The notes below the pieces were generated by a model, which was not told the origin of the DNA, did not search any database, and saw nothing but the letters and a program-made list of their open reading frames with translations. From Musa acuminata AAA Group (Eukaryota > Streptophyta > Magnoliopsida > Zingiberales > Musaceae), in contig NC_088330.1 in assembly GCF_036884655.1 (NCBI RefSeq), positions 34,560,001-34,624,000 of the forward strand: DNA of 64,000 nt. Direction: 5' to 3'. Positions 24,851 through 38,200 of the stretch are shown one piece after another. Positions within the stretch are counted from its first letter, which is position 1; the number at the start of each line of letters is the position of its first letter. Both the position numbers and the translations under genes were made by a program.

Positions 24851-26199
24851 CGTCCGGCACCGGAAAGAACCGTGAGCTCTGGCCGCAGCGGATCCGATGG
24901 GAATCGAGCTATGACGCCTTGTTTTCCCCCCGAAAAGAAATCCTTGGAAGAGTAAAATTAATGCCATGGTATTCCACAGAATGGCTTATAATGTTGATAT
25001 CGGTACATGGATGGTTGAAATCGACAACAAAGCATAATGAAAGAACGATGTCAACATTATTATTATTATTATTAGGTGTCGATCCCACGATAAATTAGGA
25101 ATGACTCTTTTTTGTTTTCTTTTGAGTTGTTAGGCCTATCGAACCCATAGAAAATATATGAGATGATTAATTACAGGAGTGTTGAAATAGATGGAACCCT
25201 AAATCGAGTTTCGATTTCATTTGATCAAAATAAAATATGTTTGATCCGAAACCAATTATTATGATCTACCTAATTGAACCTATTAAAAATTAATTAATTT
25301 ATTTATAATTTTAAATAATTTAATATATATATATATATATTATTTTCTTTTACTTATTAGGACGTCACGTGTTGAGTTTTGATTGAAGATGAATATTTTT
25401 ACTATTGAAGATGAATGTTTTCGAGTATAACTATCTATAATGGATTTAAGTATATTTTAAATTTAGAATTTAGCTAAATTCGAATAAAAAAATTTAAATA
25501 GTTAGTTTCATCAAGTCTAAGTTTAGATAGAATTCAAAATGATTTCTCCCCTTTAATTATAATGAACATAATAATATTCGAGAGTGCTTTGATTATAAAG
25601 TAATCACAAGTATTGATTATGCTATAGTGGATATGATGTAGCTAACATATTAGCATCATATGCAATCGACGTGTTATCATCTTAGTCACTAGTATCATAT
25701 ACAACCCAGTAATGATCTTATCTCCATGTGGAAATATGCATTCTGTTATAAGTAGTTACAATCAATAGGCACAACCATGTTAAACAAATGGTATATTGCC
25801 CCCTAAGCTCTATTATAAAAAAAACGATCTAAATACACTTAGATATTATTGAAAAAATAAGATGCTTGATAGACTAGTCGACGTATCTCCTAAAACTTAG
25901 TTTTGAAAAAAAAGGAGATCATCTTGACATGTTTTCCGAAAGATTGGCTCGAAAAGAAACTAAGTTGATTTTAAGTTGGCTTCCAACTCAGATATAATTT
26001 AATAGTTTACTAAGTTGATTATCATTAGAAAAAAGAGGGGTGAATCTAAGAAAATTAAAAAAGAAGTAAAAAATCATATGCCCAAGTTCCTATGAGAGGA
26101 CGAGGAATGACAAATCAAAAGAAGATTGATCCCTTTGTAAGTGAGAGCTCACATTGCTTAACACTTCTCACATAGAATGAACTTCTAAGGACACCCTCA
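24851..26199. other. Intergenic region upstream of the hydrolase gene
   Basis: The right-hand neighbour of the hydrolase start should contain its promoter. The rest is AT-rich with short ATTATT and ATATAT runs (25055-25075 and 25322-25340). I see no gene. The outer boundary of the gypsy remnant could not be fixed, so part of this may be element sequence. Confidence 0.4.
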
Positions 26200-28480
26200 C
26201 TATTGAGTGCCCCACCGACAAAGAGAAATATAAGCAAATATTGTCACTTCCACTGAGATTATAGGCGTGAAACTAAAAGTTGCTATAGCTTAAAAGGAGC
26301 AAATTGAAGATTTGGTTCGTAAGGGACACCTCAATAAATTCCTCCATCAAATTCGAGAATCTTCATCGAAACTCCAAGGCTTAATTGAGTAATATGTGTA
26401 CGTGATAACTAGTGATCAACTGCTGGGGCTAATAGTTCCTCGGCTCAAAAGATGTATGTGAGGGAACCCTAGTTAAAAAGGTTCCACCTAAATGGAGATT
26501 GACCAACCCATTATGTTTAGGGAAAAAAAGGCTAAGTACCTAGTTTATAAGCATGATGATACATTAGTGTTATCCCTTTGAATCGCAAAAGCATGACTCA
26601 AAAGGTTTCTTATTAATACAAGGAGCTTGGAAGAAATATTATATTATCATGCCTTTTCTAGAATTGGTTTATTAGCCAAGGATCTTCGGCCCATCTCTTA
26701 TGCTCTTATCAACTTCACAAGAGAGTTAGTTACCTTGATGGGAATCATCAATATCTATATAATCTTTGGACCTAATAATTGCACTAAGATAATAAAAATC
26801 AAGTTTCTAGTAGTCAACTGAATAAAAGTAGTGGTGTCAATATATTAAATGATACTTGAGATTTTGTTCGATACAAGAATAAGGGAGATCAAGAGTGACC
26901 CCAAAGAATCCAAATAGTGCTACTTGACATCCGTCACCCTTCTAAGGAATGGAAAGTTATCGATCCAACAAATAGACCCATAAGATCTCTCATTATTGAT
27001 TATATACTATGTGGTGGGGGTACCCTCGAAAGAAATTCCTCTAAACCTAGAACGACTATATCACACAATAAAAATGAGGTCAGCCTCAACCTAAGAGAGG
27101 AAGAAAAAACTCATTAACTTTCTACGATTAAACTCAGAAGTGTTTGCATGGTCGACTAGTGACATGCTTGGAATAGACCCTAGTATAGCTCAACATCAAC
27201 TCAACATAAACCTATAGTACAAAACAGTTTGTCAAAATGTTCCAAAGATTCGCTCTTGACCAACGGAAGACTATAAAGAATGAAGTTGGAAAACCTTTGC
27301 AAGTTCGCTGTATTCGTGAAGTTCATTATTCAAAGCGGCTCACCAACATAGTTCTCATTAGAAATAGTAATGGAAAATTAAGAATTTATTTTGATTACAT
27401 CAATCTCAATAAGATTTATCTAAAAGACAGATTTTTTTTCTTAAATTGATCAACTTGCCGATTACACCTTCAGACATGAGCTATTAAATTTTATGGATGC
27501 TTTTTTGACAATCAAATTAAAATAATATCAAAGGACAAAGAACATAGCTTTTATCATTGAGAAAGGCTTATACTGTCACATGATCATGCCATTTCAACTA
27601 GAAAATATAGGGGCAATATGTCAAGTGGGTAGGAGTATAAAAGTTTACGTGGACAATGTTGGTAAATAGTTGCATTGTCGACACACACTTAGCCAACCTC
27701 AGAGAAACATTTACCACCATTAAAAAATTTTGGATGCAATTAAATATAATTGTGTATTTGGTGTAAGTTGATGAAAGTTTTTGGGCTTCATGTTACATTT
27801 ACAAGGAATATATGTAAATATAGAGAAAGTCTAGTCCATTATCAACATGAAACCTCCATGTTTTATTAAAAAAGTTCAATAGTTGGCGGACTAAATTATC
27901 ACTTTTAGTCGACTCTTATCTCGGAGAAGGGATTAGTGTTTATCATTCTTCAAGATCCTAAAATATCCAAATGACTCTTAATAGATCGAGCAATGTTAGA
28001 AAGCATTTGATACACTCAAGAGATACTCATGACGCCTCTCCAACTTTCCAATTCTTGCTCGGAGAAAGATTTATATTTGTGGTTATCTATAACCTCGATG
28101 GTTGTAACCTTGGTCTTAATTCAAGAGGAGCAATGAATCTAAATGCTTATGTATTATACTAGCTATATACTCCAAGATGGGAAAACTCGATATCTTAATT
28201 TTTAAAAGTTGACCTACGGGTTGATCCTGATAGCTAAAAAACTTCGACTCTACTCCTATGCTCATCGTATCATTATCATGATAGATCAACTAATATGCCA
28301 GATTCTTGCTAAGCCCAATGCCATGAGATAGCTCTTTATAAGCCAATGATTATCATCAAAGCACATGCTCTAAATGACTTTATGATAAAAATAACTCGAA
28401 GATATCCAAAAATACTAAATGCTCAACAGTGTAAATAAATAGGTCTGTCAAGTCATCAGAGAAGCAAGCCTTATCCCGGA
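26200..28480 (+). mobile_element. Decayed Ty3/gypsy LTR retrotransposon (gag-protease-RT-RNase H)
   Basis: Four blocks lie in the order expected for a gypsy polyprotein, all on the plus strand and all broken by stops and frameshifts. At about 26300 is a gag-like piece (EQIEDLVRKGHLNKF). At 26610-26820 is a retropepsin-like piece (KDLRPISYALINFTRE) whose catalytic D-T/S-G is not visible. At 27150-27700 is reverse transcriptase (IREVHYSKRLTNIVLI, GKLRIYFDYINLNK, then FMDAF-like and VYVDN-like remains). At 28200-28330 is an RNase H piece with ending ILAKPN. Integrase and long terminal repeats were not found, so its limits are approximate. It has no intact ORF and cannot encode function. It lies between the hydrolase and golgin promoters. 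Confidence 0.85.
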
Positions 28481-29294
28481 GGATAAAATTAAAATTTATG
28501 AAAAAAGATGTTGAGTAAATTATTTAATATTAAAGATTAAAAATAAATAAATTAAAAAATGGATTGAAGCTCAAGAGCCACCTAATATTGTATATTAATA
28601 TAAATTTTTATATTAATGCAATTATATTAACAAACATTTGTATGATATGAAACTAAAAAATGATGGTTTAATTTTAGTAATTATTTAAAATCATTTTGTT
28701 ATATGTCGACATACGTTTGACATAAATTTAGCTAAATAAATACAAAAATAACTTATATATATAACAATATAATATTTATTCAAATTTCTTTTTCTTTCTT
28801 CTGATTCCACATCCGATCCGTCGGTAGAGAGGTCGGCGATTCCCCATATCTCAGACCCTCCATCTCTCACCACCTGACCGCTAAATCGCAGGGTCGCCAT
28901 CGCGCGATTTCAAGGAAAGCAACCACTCGAATTTGATATCTCCGTCCGATCTCGGTCTCTGCTCCGAGTCGAAGTTCGTTCTCTGTCGATTTGAAAAGTT
29001 TTCTGGCTTCGATTTTACGCGGGATCATCCGATCCCTCTACATTTCTTCGGCCTATTTGGATCTTGATGCCTTATTTGGGTGCTGCTGTGGCTTGTGGAA
29101 CAGAATCTTGATCTGCCGACTTAGATTTGGGTAGTGCGAGTTGAACTATTTGGGTAATGCGAGTTGAACTAATTGGGTAATGCGAGTTGAACTAACTCCA
29201 TTTTGAGTTGGAATTGGTTGCAGAGTGGGTCGATAAATGGAAACTTGGAATATGGAATTAAGGTAGGAAGGGATTTGTATATAGCTAGCGCAGA
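28481..29294. other. Golgin promoter and 5' leader
   Basis: AT-rich DNA to about 28780 is followed by a pyrimidine-rich, TC/CGATC-type leader up to the golgin ATG. It contains a three-copy 23-bp tandem repeat (listed separately). The leader may be spliced, but no junction could be fixed. Confidence 0.4.
29126..29194. repeat. Three tandem copies of a 23-bp unit in the golgin leader
   Basis: The unit reads TTGGGTAATGCGAGTTGAAC plus flanking bases. It is repeated head-to-tail at 29126-29148, 29149-29171 and 29172-29194, with only one or two differences between copies. It ends 100 bp before the golgin start codon, so it lies in the promoter or 5' UTR. Confidence 0.95.
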
Positions 29295-32200
29295 ATGGCG
29301 TGGTTGGGGAAGGTGTCCTTGGGCGGTTTCCCGGATCTGGCCGGGGCCGTCTCCAAACTGAGCGAGAGCGTCAAGAACATTGAGAAAAACTTCGATAGTG
29401 CGCTCGGGTTCGAAGAGAATCAAAATTCTAGTGACGAAGGTAATGGCTCTTTTTTTTTTTTTTTCCTTCCACTTTTGTTCTTTAAATTTCTTCTGTTCGT
29501 GCACATGATGATTACTAGTTATGGCTTGCCCATTTTGGTGAGCTAATCTCAAATTCATAAGGTAGCGTTTCTGCTGAAATTCTAGTTCCTAATTATTATC
29601 CTTCAGAGCGATAAATGAGTTGTGGAAGGTGTCAGCGCTAACCTGTCTGGTAAAGACTTTGACAGTGTATCGTAGTTCTGGGCTTGAATTCGGCCTTCGC
29701 TACTTACCCTTTACCAAAAACAAAAAGAAGGTTATGACATGCAAATGTAACTCATAGTAGAATATCATACCGACTTGTGGTAGAGCATTATGGATGAATA
29801 TGCTGATTATAGATTATCAACGATAAAGCCTGAATTCTAGAAAGATATAGATATCAATGATGGTTGTTATACTTCATCCATATACAGAAGTAGATCATTC
29901 TTTTGGTCTTGAAGGTAAGCATGCTTCGCAATCAGTAAAGGGAGTCCTCTGGGATTACCTGATGGACATATATGCAGACATGAGGAATAAAATAATGTAA
30001 AATGCAGAAAAGTAAAATCTTTTCTTCTTCTATATGTGTTCACATGTGACCTTTTCTTTAAATTTGTCTGATTTGTTGACCTTTACTAGGTGAGGTCTCT
30101 TTTGTCTTGAGTTTCATAAGTTCACCTATGATTTTGATTACAAAACCTTAGTAGAATCCTTATAGTTAAACTTCAATTTTTGGGACTGTGGGCTAAACTT
30201 CATGGGCTTTTTTTGACATTTAATTGTTCATTTATAGAACTTGTAATCTGATTAAACTCTTATGCCATCAAAGAAATACACCAAAGGTTCTGAACAGCTG
30301 TTTAACATAAGTCTAAACAGGTTGATTAATTTGTACTAGAGATGCTGATTATATCAAGTTACTTAGCCTCATATTCTTGCTTTCCTATGCTTTATGCTTA
30401 GCATTAAGGATGTAGTGTTAAGGTATTATATATGCAATAACTAAGTTGCAGCATGCTATTGTCACTGGCACAATATTCAATACTGAATATAATGTCTTTG
30501 CTATGACATGCCTGTGCAAGTTACATGTCTTGTCATGGCGTGATGGCTGTGGCACCTCATTCTCTTATTTTATGGTTTACTAGTATTAGCAGCTTATTAA
30601 TGTTTTTTTCCACCTTGATACTGATCTGCTTGGCTAGTTATAAAATAGCAAATGACAATAGAAATGATAACAAAATATTACTAATTTTTGATTGGCTGAT
30701 ACTCGTTCTTTCTAGTCATGTAGTTGCTATTTTGGAGGTGGCAGCATAACATATATATATGCCTTTTCTAAAAGAGAATACATTTGTCTTCTTGTTGATG
30801 ATGTGCACTGAGGTTATGTTGGTTTCTAAAATTTGTCAATGCTGCAAAAATATCCCTTTAGTTGATTCTGTATGCAAAGATTCATTTCGTAATTTGATGG
30901 GACTAGATATGGCTTGTATCATAAGACTAGAATCATATTGAAAACCCTCTATTGTAGATTATGTTTGAGTTCAAAATATCACAGTTCACTGGTAAACCAA
31001 TTGGAGGTTGGTCTTACTCCAAATTGGTTGTGGCATTATATCTCCTTACCAATTGATTTTGAAAATCAGTAGGAATCAGTGACCTTGACATCAGTTTGCT
31101 TTAAGTCACTCTATATTTCAATTTAATTCTGTATGATTTTTTCTCTTCATTTTTTCTGATGAGTTACCCATCTTTAGATGTTAGAACACAATATATGTGC
31201 TTCTCAAAACAAATTTTGTCTTTTCTTTGCACCATCAGGTCCTGCAAAATGGACATCAGCATCAGATAATAAAGGAATTTTTGAACCTATGATGACGTTC
31301 ATGGGTCACAAAGGACAGGAAAATGCTTCTGAAGCATCACTAAAAGCTGAATTTTTATCACACACTTCATCTGCTGAGGAATATGAACAAATTTCAGCTG
31401 CAGGATCACCAGTATCCATGGTTGAAACAACTACTGAAAAGCAAACCAAAGATTTTATTAGTCGTGCTAATGGCACAGGTTCTAATATTGCCAGTACTAT
31501 GGTCGACAAACCTGGAGAAGTTGATTGGAACGAAGTTATGGTTGGATCAAATTGTTTAAAAGCTGAAACAGAGACTTACTTGTCTGGAAGCAAGGAACAA
31601 CCAGATTCATTTTCTTTGTCCCAACATAAAACAGATGCAGATGGAGGAACCAATGATAAAGCGCAACCAAGGGATTCCCTTCTGCAAATTGCAGATGGTG
31701 AAGAATCTAATGTTGCTAGTTTTCTCTGTGTAGCTGAAGAGTTGCATCAGGCAAGTGATTTACAGGGAAGCAATGTCAAAAATGAGACAGAAGCTGTGCA
31801 GATTGTTGATGAAGGATCTCCTGCGCAGTCTAATATTGTAGTTAGTGTCCAAGAAGGCCTTGAGATAGACACTTCAGTTGAAATACCTGTTAGTGTAATG
31901 AAATATGATCATGCCAATGAACTATCTGATTATAGTGATCTGAATCCAATCAGTACTGAGCAGCATCAAGTAACATCTTCTGAATCAGTTACACATGATA
32001 CTGATGTATCTCCTAAGTCTATGGAAGTGAGCTCCAAAGCAATGGATGTTGAAGCTGAGGATGACAAATCTTCGTTTGGTGCATCAAATAATAAATCAAA
32101 TTCAACGGATCCTATTGTTGAAGTAGAGAAGGTGAAACGGGAAATGAAAATGATGGAAACTGCATTACAAGGTGCTGCTAGGCAAGCCCAGGTACTTCAT

Positions 32201-35200
32201 GTAATTTAGTTTATGGCAAGTGCTATTCTACTTTTTTAAATTGTGTGTCATTCATTACATTAAGGTTGTTGACTTTTTAGTATTGCCATCTTTCAATATT
32301 GACTTGTTATAACCAAAGCAAGCTATGTTCATATTCTATGAAGAAGTTCGAAAATGGGTGTAGCTTTCCATGAATCTTATGCATGTCCTTGTGTAAGAGT
32401 CCAAATGCTGCCAAAATTACAATGTAAGTAAGCATGCAGCTTATTATCTCGCGCATGCTATTCATCATCTCAAAATTTAAAACCTACTACTTGAAAAGCC
32501 AAAAATGACCCTTTTAAGTTTTTCTAAGATCCTTCTCTGAAGCCTTTTTTCTTCTCCTTCCTGTTATAGAGGGGATTTTTGTGTAGTGGAATATGTTCTA
32601 TTTGGTTTAAGTACTATCACTAACCACATACTGATTGGAAAAAGGCTTCAACTGATTATAGTTTAAGTTCTATACAAATCCAAGGGAATAAATGCTCATT
32701 TAAACTTGGAAACTGCCATATTATGTTTACAGCTTTTAAAATTCATGTAACAACAACAACAAAGCCGTAAATCCTAATTATTTGGAGTCGGCTACATGGA
32801 TTTTTTGCCACCATTGAGATATATAAAAAGCTATATGTTTAGTTGAGTTAAGACTATTTAAATATTTATTTATAGTATCTATTAACGTCTTTTTAGGTTT
32901 TCCTCTACATCTCTTCGTATCACTAGTCGTAATAATTTCATGTCTTCAATCCACTCATAGGTCTCCTGAGCACATGTCCATACCATCTTAAATGATTCTC
33001 TCTCATTTTATCCTCTATTAAAACGATACCTAATTGTTCATAAATAAATTTTTTTTTTTTTTTTTCCTAGTAACTCCATGCATACACCTCAACATTTTCA
33101 TCTCATTAACATAAATTTTTTGTATATATTATTTCTTAATTACTCAATATTTAGATCCATAAAGCATTATTAGTCTAACAATTATTTTATAAAAAATTTC
33201 TTTTAATCTCAAAGATATCTGATGATCGCATACGACTCGTATTGCCCCTCACCATTTTAATCATCATGTTTTTACTCTATGAATAATATCTTCATCAATT
33301 TCTTTATTTTGTTGAATAATTGATCTAAGATGCCTAAAGCTTTTACTCTATGAATGATATTTCATCAATCTCTTTATCTTTAAAATTCATGCTCTTAAGG
33401 AAAAAATAGATATTTGACTAGACTTTCAGTTTTAATTGTTATAGAATATCAAGAAATAACTAGTTATGTCTTTCATCTATGAATAGAGTCCTGGTTTGTC
33501 CACTAATTGGAGTCTTTCGTCATGAGTTCAAGCTAGAAAGAATTTTTTTTCGAAATCAGCAAGAGTAGACATCCATTAGTCTGATTTTAACTAAATCAGG
33601 TATTCCTCCATCTCGATGCCTATTCCAAGGTTTCAAATTTTGTCCAGACCAATACATTCCAGGCGGTATTTACTGGTCCAGGTGTGAACTCACACGGACA
33701 ACCCCTTTTTGGCAGTTCGTGGTTTGCTTGTTGGTTACAAAGTGGTAACCCTCTGGAGTTGAGCAGTTTAGTCTTTTTTTTCCTTTTTAATTTAGGGTTA
33801 AAGGCTAAAGCAACCCTTCTCTTGATTTCTCTTGTGGTCACCTTCCTTGTGTCGCCTGCCACCAGCAGCCCGCTCGCCTATCATTTGTGCTGCCCTCCGC
33901 TGCTAGTTCGTTGGGTACTCCTTTATTTCTTTCTCGTCATCCTCATCCACTTCTCCTGTTCCTCCTCCATTTTTGTACCATACAGTATACCATGTGCTAG
34001 TATGATGGTTCATATTGGACCTGTACCTGTCCGGCCAAGACTAGTAAGGGGCCCATAACCAAGATTTTAAACTGTGGTCTATTTTGTATCCTGTCAGAGT
34101 GTGAGATATGAGATGATCTCATAGCATTTAATTTATATCAACAATTATATTTGTGTTTTTTAGTTTCACAGACAATAAATTCATACTCGCAATTCTGCAT
34201 TGTCTGAAATTTGAGGGTGAATATCCTATACTTTAGAGATTTTGTTGAAATGAAATAAAAGGATGTACAGAAACAAATAATGAACTTGTTTTATGGTCAA
34301 TATGTTGTCACTTAATGGTATACTGACAGTTCCAATTATAAGCGGAAAGGGCCTTTTTTTTGGGACAATTTCTGCCATTACCTGAGCAGCTAGATTATAT
34401 TGACTTAGTATAGTCAGACAAATAAGTGGTTGTTCTGTCTTCGGAATTGAGGCCTCATGCATGAAGCTTTTTCTATTGCTTTGTCTGGGGAGGGTAAAGG
34501 CTAAGAAGCACGGACACGGACACGGGAAACAAACATGACATGACATGGATATGGCAACACGTCATGTTAAAAAAAATTAGGACATGAACATGGCAAGAAC
34601 ACGTCTATTTTTTAATATATATTATATATAATATTTGATGAATATGAGTTTTATAGTATTTATACTTCAATTTTATAGACTCAACAATGTGAACAAATAA
34701 ATATCATCGTAAAAGTTTAAACGTACTTAGATAATAAACTGTAATATAGTTAAATTTGTATAAAACAACAAAGATTCATCTGAATAAAAACAGAACATAC
34801 ACTGTTTGAATTATATAACATATAAAATTATATATTAAATACAAGTAATTTTTGCAATTTATAAAATTATAATTCATACAAGTCAAAAAATATTTCCACG
34901 TGAGCTTTGCACCAAATTATAGCTTATAATACAAGTAGTTTAATTCCACATAGTATGTTTAATATTTTTTAATACATTTCTAACATATGTCCACATAATT
35001 TATTTTATTCTTGTTACACGGTCAATTAACAATACAAGTTAATCAGAATAAAAGTTAATAAAGTAATAAATTTACCATCAATAAATATAGTTATGTGATA
35101 TTATAGTACTACCATACATGAGACACTACTATTCCCATCTTTTCTTGAGACCAATGTAGCAAATCATGAATTCTCATGGTTCATTGACACGGGAAGAAGG

Positions 35201-38200
35201 GAGAAGAAATGTTGACAAAAGAATGGTGGGACCATGCTGTCTTGGGCAAGCCACCACTCGCCTTCAACCATCAGTTGGGTCTCACGTAGGCCCTCTTCCA
35301 TTGAAGACGCCTCCGCACTAGTTTCTTTGTCATTTGCATAAAGCTGTTGCCTCGATACTGCTGGCCCATGCGCATGTCACAGGAGGAAGGATTTAGAAGC
35401 GGTGAGGAACGAGAGAGTTATTCTGACGTGTGTGTCTGAAAACTAAAATAAATAAACAAAAAAAAAGACACGTGTCGGACACGTATCTGGCCGTGTCAGT
35501 GACGTATCCTTGTCTCATACGTGTCCGACATGGATACGCCACCCAAATCAGCATGTCCGTGCTTCACAAGGTAAATGTATGTATTTTTACCCCTTGAAGA
35601 GCGAGGCTGATTATGTGACTAGAACTGTGTTCACCCAGGTTGTACAATATCTTTAGAGAAACTACAAGTGGTTGCTACTTGCTTTGATGCTTCTACGAAT
35701 GGAGTGAATTCAAGGATCAACAAAGCCAGCTACTTTTTATTTTTTGTCATATACCTGTAGCACAGGGACTTGTGATGTCCATGGACAAGCCAAAAGAAAA
35801 AGGAAGTAAAATCTAAGAATGCAATGCAACCAAGCTTGTTTTGGGGACATGCTGCTCCTACATCCTGTAACATACTGTTATTATCTATGAAATTTTCTTA
35901 GACAATGTATTGGATAATCAGGAAATGTAGCTCTGGTGCATTTTGCAACTGATCTCTAACACTTTTTGATCAATCAATGTTGTAGTAAACACATAATAGC
36001 TTTTTCCTCTATTCATTGCATAGTAATATTTGTGTTCTCATGCTTTTGCAGGCTAAAGCTGATGAAATTGCTAAATTGATGAATGAGAACGAACGGTTGA
36101 AGTCTATTATTGAGGATCTAAAGGTAGGTATGAACCTAGCTGCTTTTCTCCTTTTTGTTTTTTTAATGAAGCTAACATATTTTCACCAAAAGATGTCTAC
36201 GATAAGTTGTTATTCTTGGTTTATGGTTATATAATTAAAAGACATGATATGATTCTCATAATATAAAGGACATCATGCTTTTGTTCTGTCCTAGTCTTTC
36301 ATATATTGCTTTGAGAATTTACCTACGCATGCAAAAGTTGATGCTTACATGCAACTTCACAAAAACAAGGGACCAAGAATTTCCCCCTCTCCTTGGTAAG
36401 ATAAATGTTTCTTCTGTTGTCATTTGCATGGATCTTTTCACAAAATTGAGCTTTATTGAGGACAATGCCAATAGTCTATTAGATCTAAATTATTTTCATG
36501 TATATACTATTATTCATTACATTTCATAATTGTTGACCAAATCACTGAAGCAATGTTTTAATGGGTAGTTCTGACTCCTGAACATACTAGATTTATCTTT
36601 CCTGTATATTGAGAATATAGTCCCTTTTACCACTAATGGTACCATACATAATAACTGATACTCGATAAATTCAATACATAGACTATAATCGATTGAGGTA
36701 GATTAAGGTAAGTTACTCTGCCAAGTGTGGTGGACTATGTGACTGAAGAAATTTAATTTGTCTTTAAATGAAAGGTTAATTATTTCATATGAGGAATATA
36801 TGACAGTTCAGATTTTCAATGAGGGTCTAATGATTAAGGATTGCTTTGCTATAGCATGAGGGTGTGCCATGATTTGTCACATTGGTCAAAAGACCCTTGT
36901 TCTGGTCAATCGAGGCAAAAAAAAATTGCGTACCATACCTTGGATACTTATTAGCATATTACATGATAACATTCTTGTGGCCTGTAAGCCCTCACTAAGT
37001 TTTATTACTTTCTTATGGTTTACTGAGTATTATCTTTATATGGGGCTAATTATATATTACCCATATAATTAGATACCTTTAGCATCCTAGTCCTTACACT
37101 TTGAAAGTTATATTGGGATCCCTATGTTTACAAAAGTGAAACATTGAGATCCTTATATAGGATTACGGAGGTAATTTCACAGGATTAAAAACAAAAAAAG
37201 AGAGAGGGGTTTTGTTGGAGCAATGAGGTTAAATGTTTTACTTTCGTAAGTATAGAAATCTCAATGTAATTTTTGAAAGTATAGAGACCGGAATGCTAAA
37301 GATAGTTAATTACAGTGGGTAATATGTAATTAGGCCCTTTATATGTTTTCATGATTATTATCATAATATCATTGCTTGTTTTTGTAAAAAATACTTCATC
37401 ATTTGATTCTAAATTTTTTATTATTTAACTGTAGAGGAAATCATCAGAAGCTGAAATAGATGCATTACGAGAGGAATACCACCAAAAGTTGTCATCTCTT
37501 GAAAGAAAGGTACAGATAACTATTATGTTTTTTTTCTTTTCACAGCACAAGATCATATTTTCTCACTTTTTAAAACTTTAAAAAATAATATATTTGAGTT
37601 GAATTGGGTATTATTACTTTTGGCTTTTATTATTTGCGAGTTGGCCGATTCCACCTTTTGACAATCTTGCCTTTTTTTTCTTTTGCATCTTTTGGATTGA
37701 GGCATTTGAACTGATTTTACTGTTTGATTCTGAATGTTTTCTCTTTTGATTCTGCTTTCATTTATATTAATAATTTCCATTAGAACAGAATGGTTTATTA
37801 AAACATATATTGCTCTAGCCTCTACACTTTCTGACTTTAACAAATTAGTCAGATATGTTTGACGAAAAACTGTCATTGTCACTGAATGCTGTATACCTTG
37901 TGGATACATTGTCACTCAAGGGGCAATTAAATCATTGCATGAGACAGTTATAACTTATAACCGAGTAATCTAATTAAAATGGTTTAATCACATTCACAAA
38001 GATGAAAGAAGTAACTTGGGGGATCAGAATAGTGGGAACAATTAGAGAATGAAAAGATAAGATGAGAAAGCATGAATTTGAAGAAACATTAAGCCATGTT
38101 GATATAACTCGCTGTAAATTTTGGCTCAAATAATTGGTACGGCTTGGTATTATGGTCTATAAGTTTTAAACTGTTATATTTACTAACTAGTATGCGTTCA

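Noticed and set aside
24851..24967. 39-residue N-terminal extension of the alpha/beta hydrolase (MALILLFQGFLFGG...)
   Set aside because: An in-frame ATG exists, but the family N-terminus begins just before [10 protein letters not shown]; the extension is kept only as a possible alternative start.
25322..28740. Search for long terminal repeats around the gypsy relic
   Set aside because: No pair of long direct repeats with TG...CA ends could be seen by eye; boundaries were left approximate.
29126..29194. CRISPR-like array (three regularly spaced repeats)
   Set aside because: The copies are directly adjacent without spacers and the DNA is plant nuclear; it is a simple tandem repeat.
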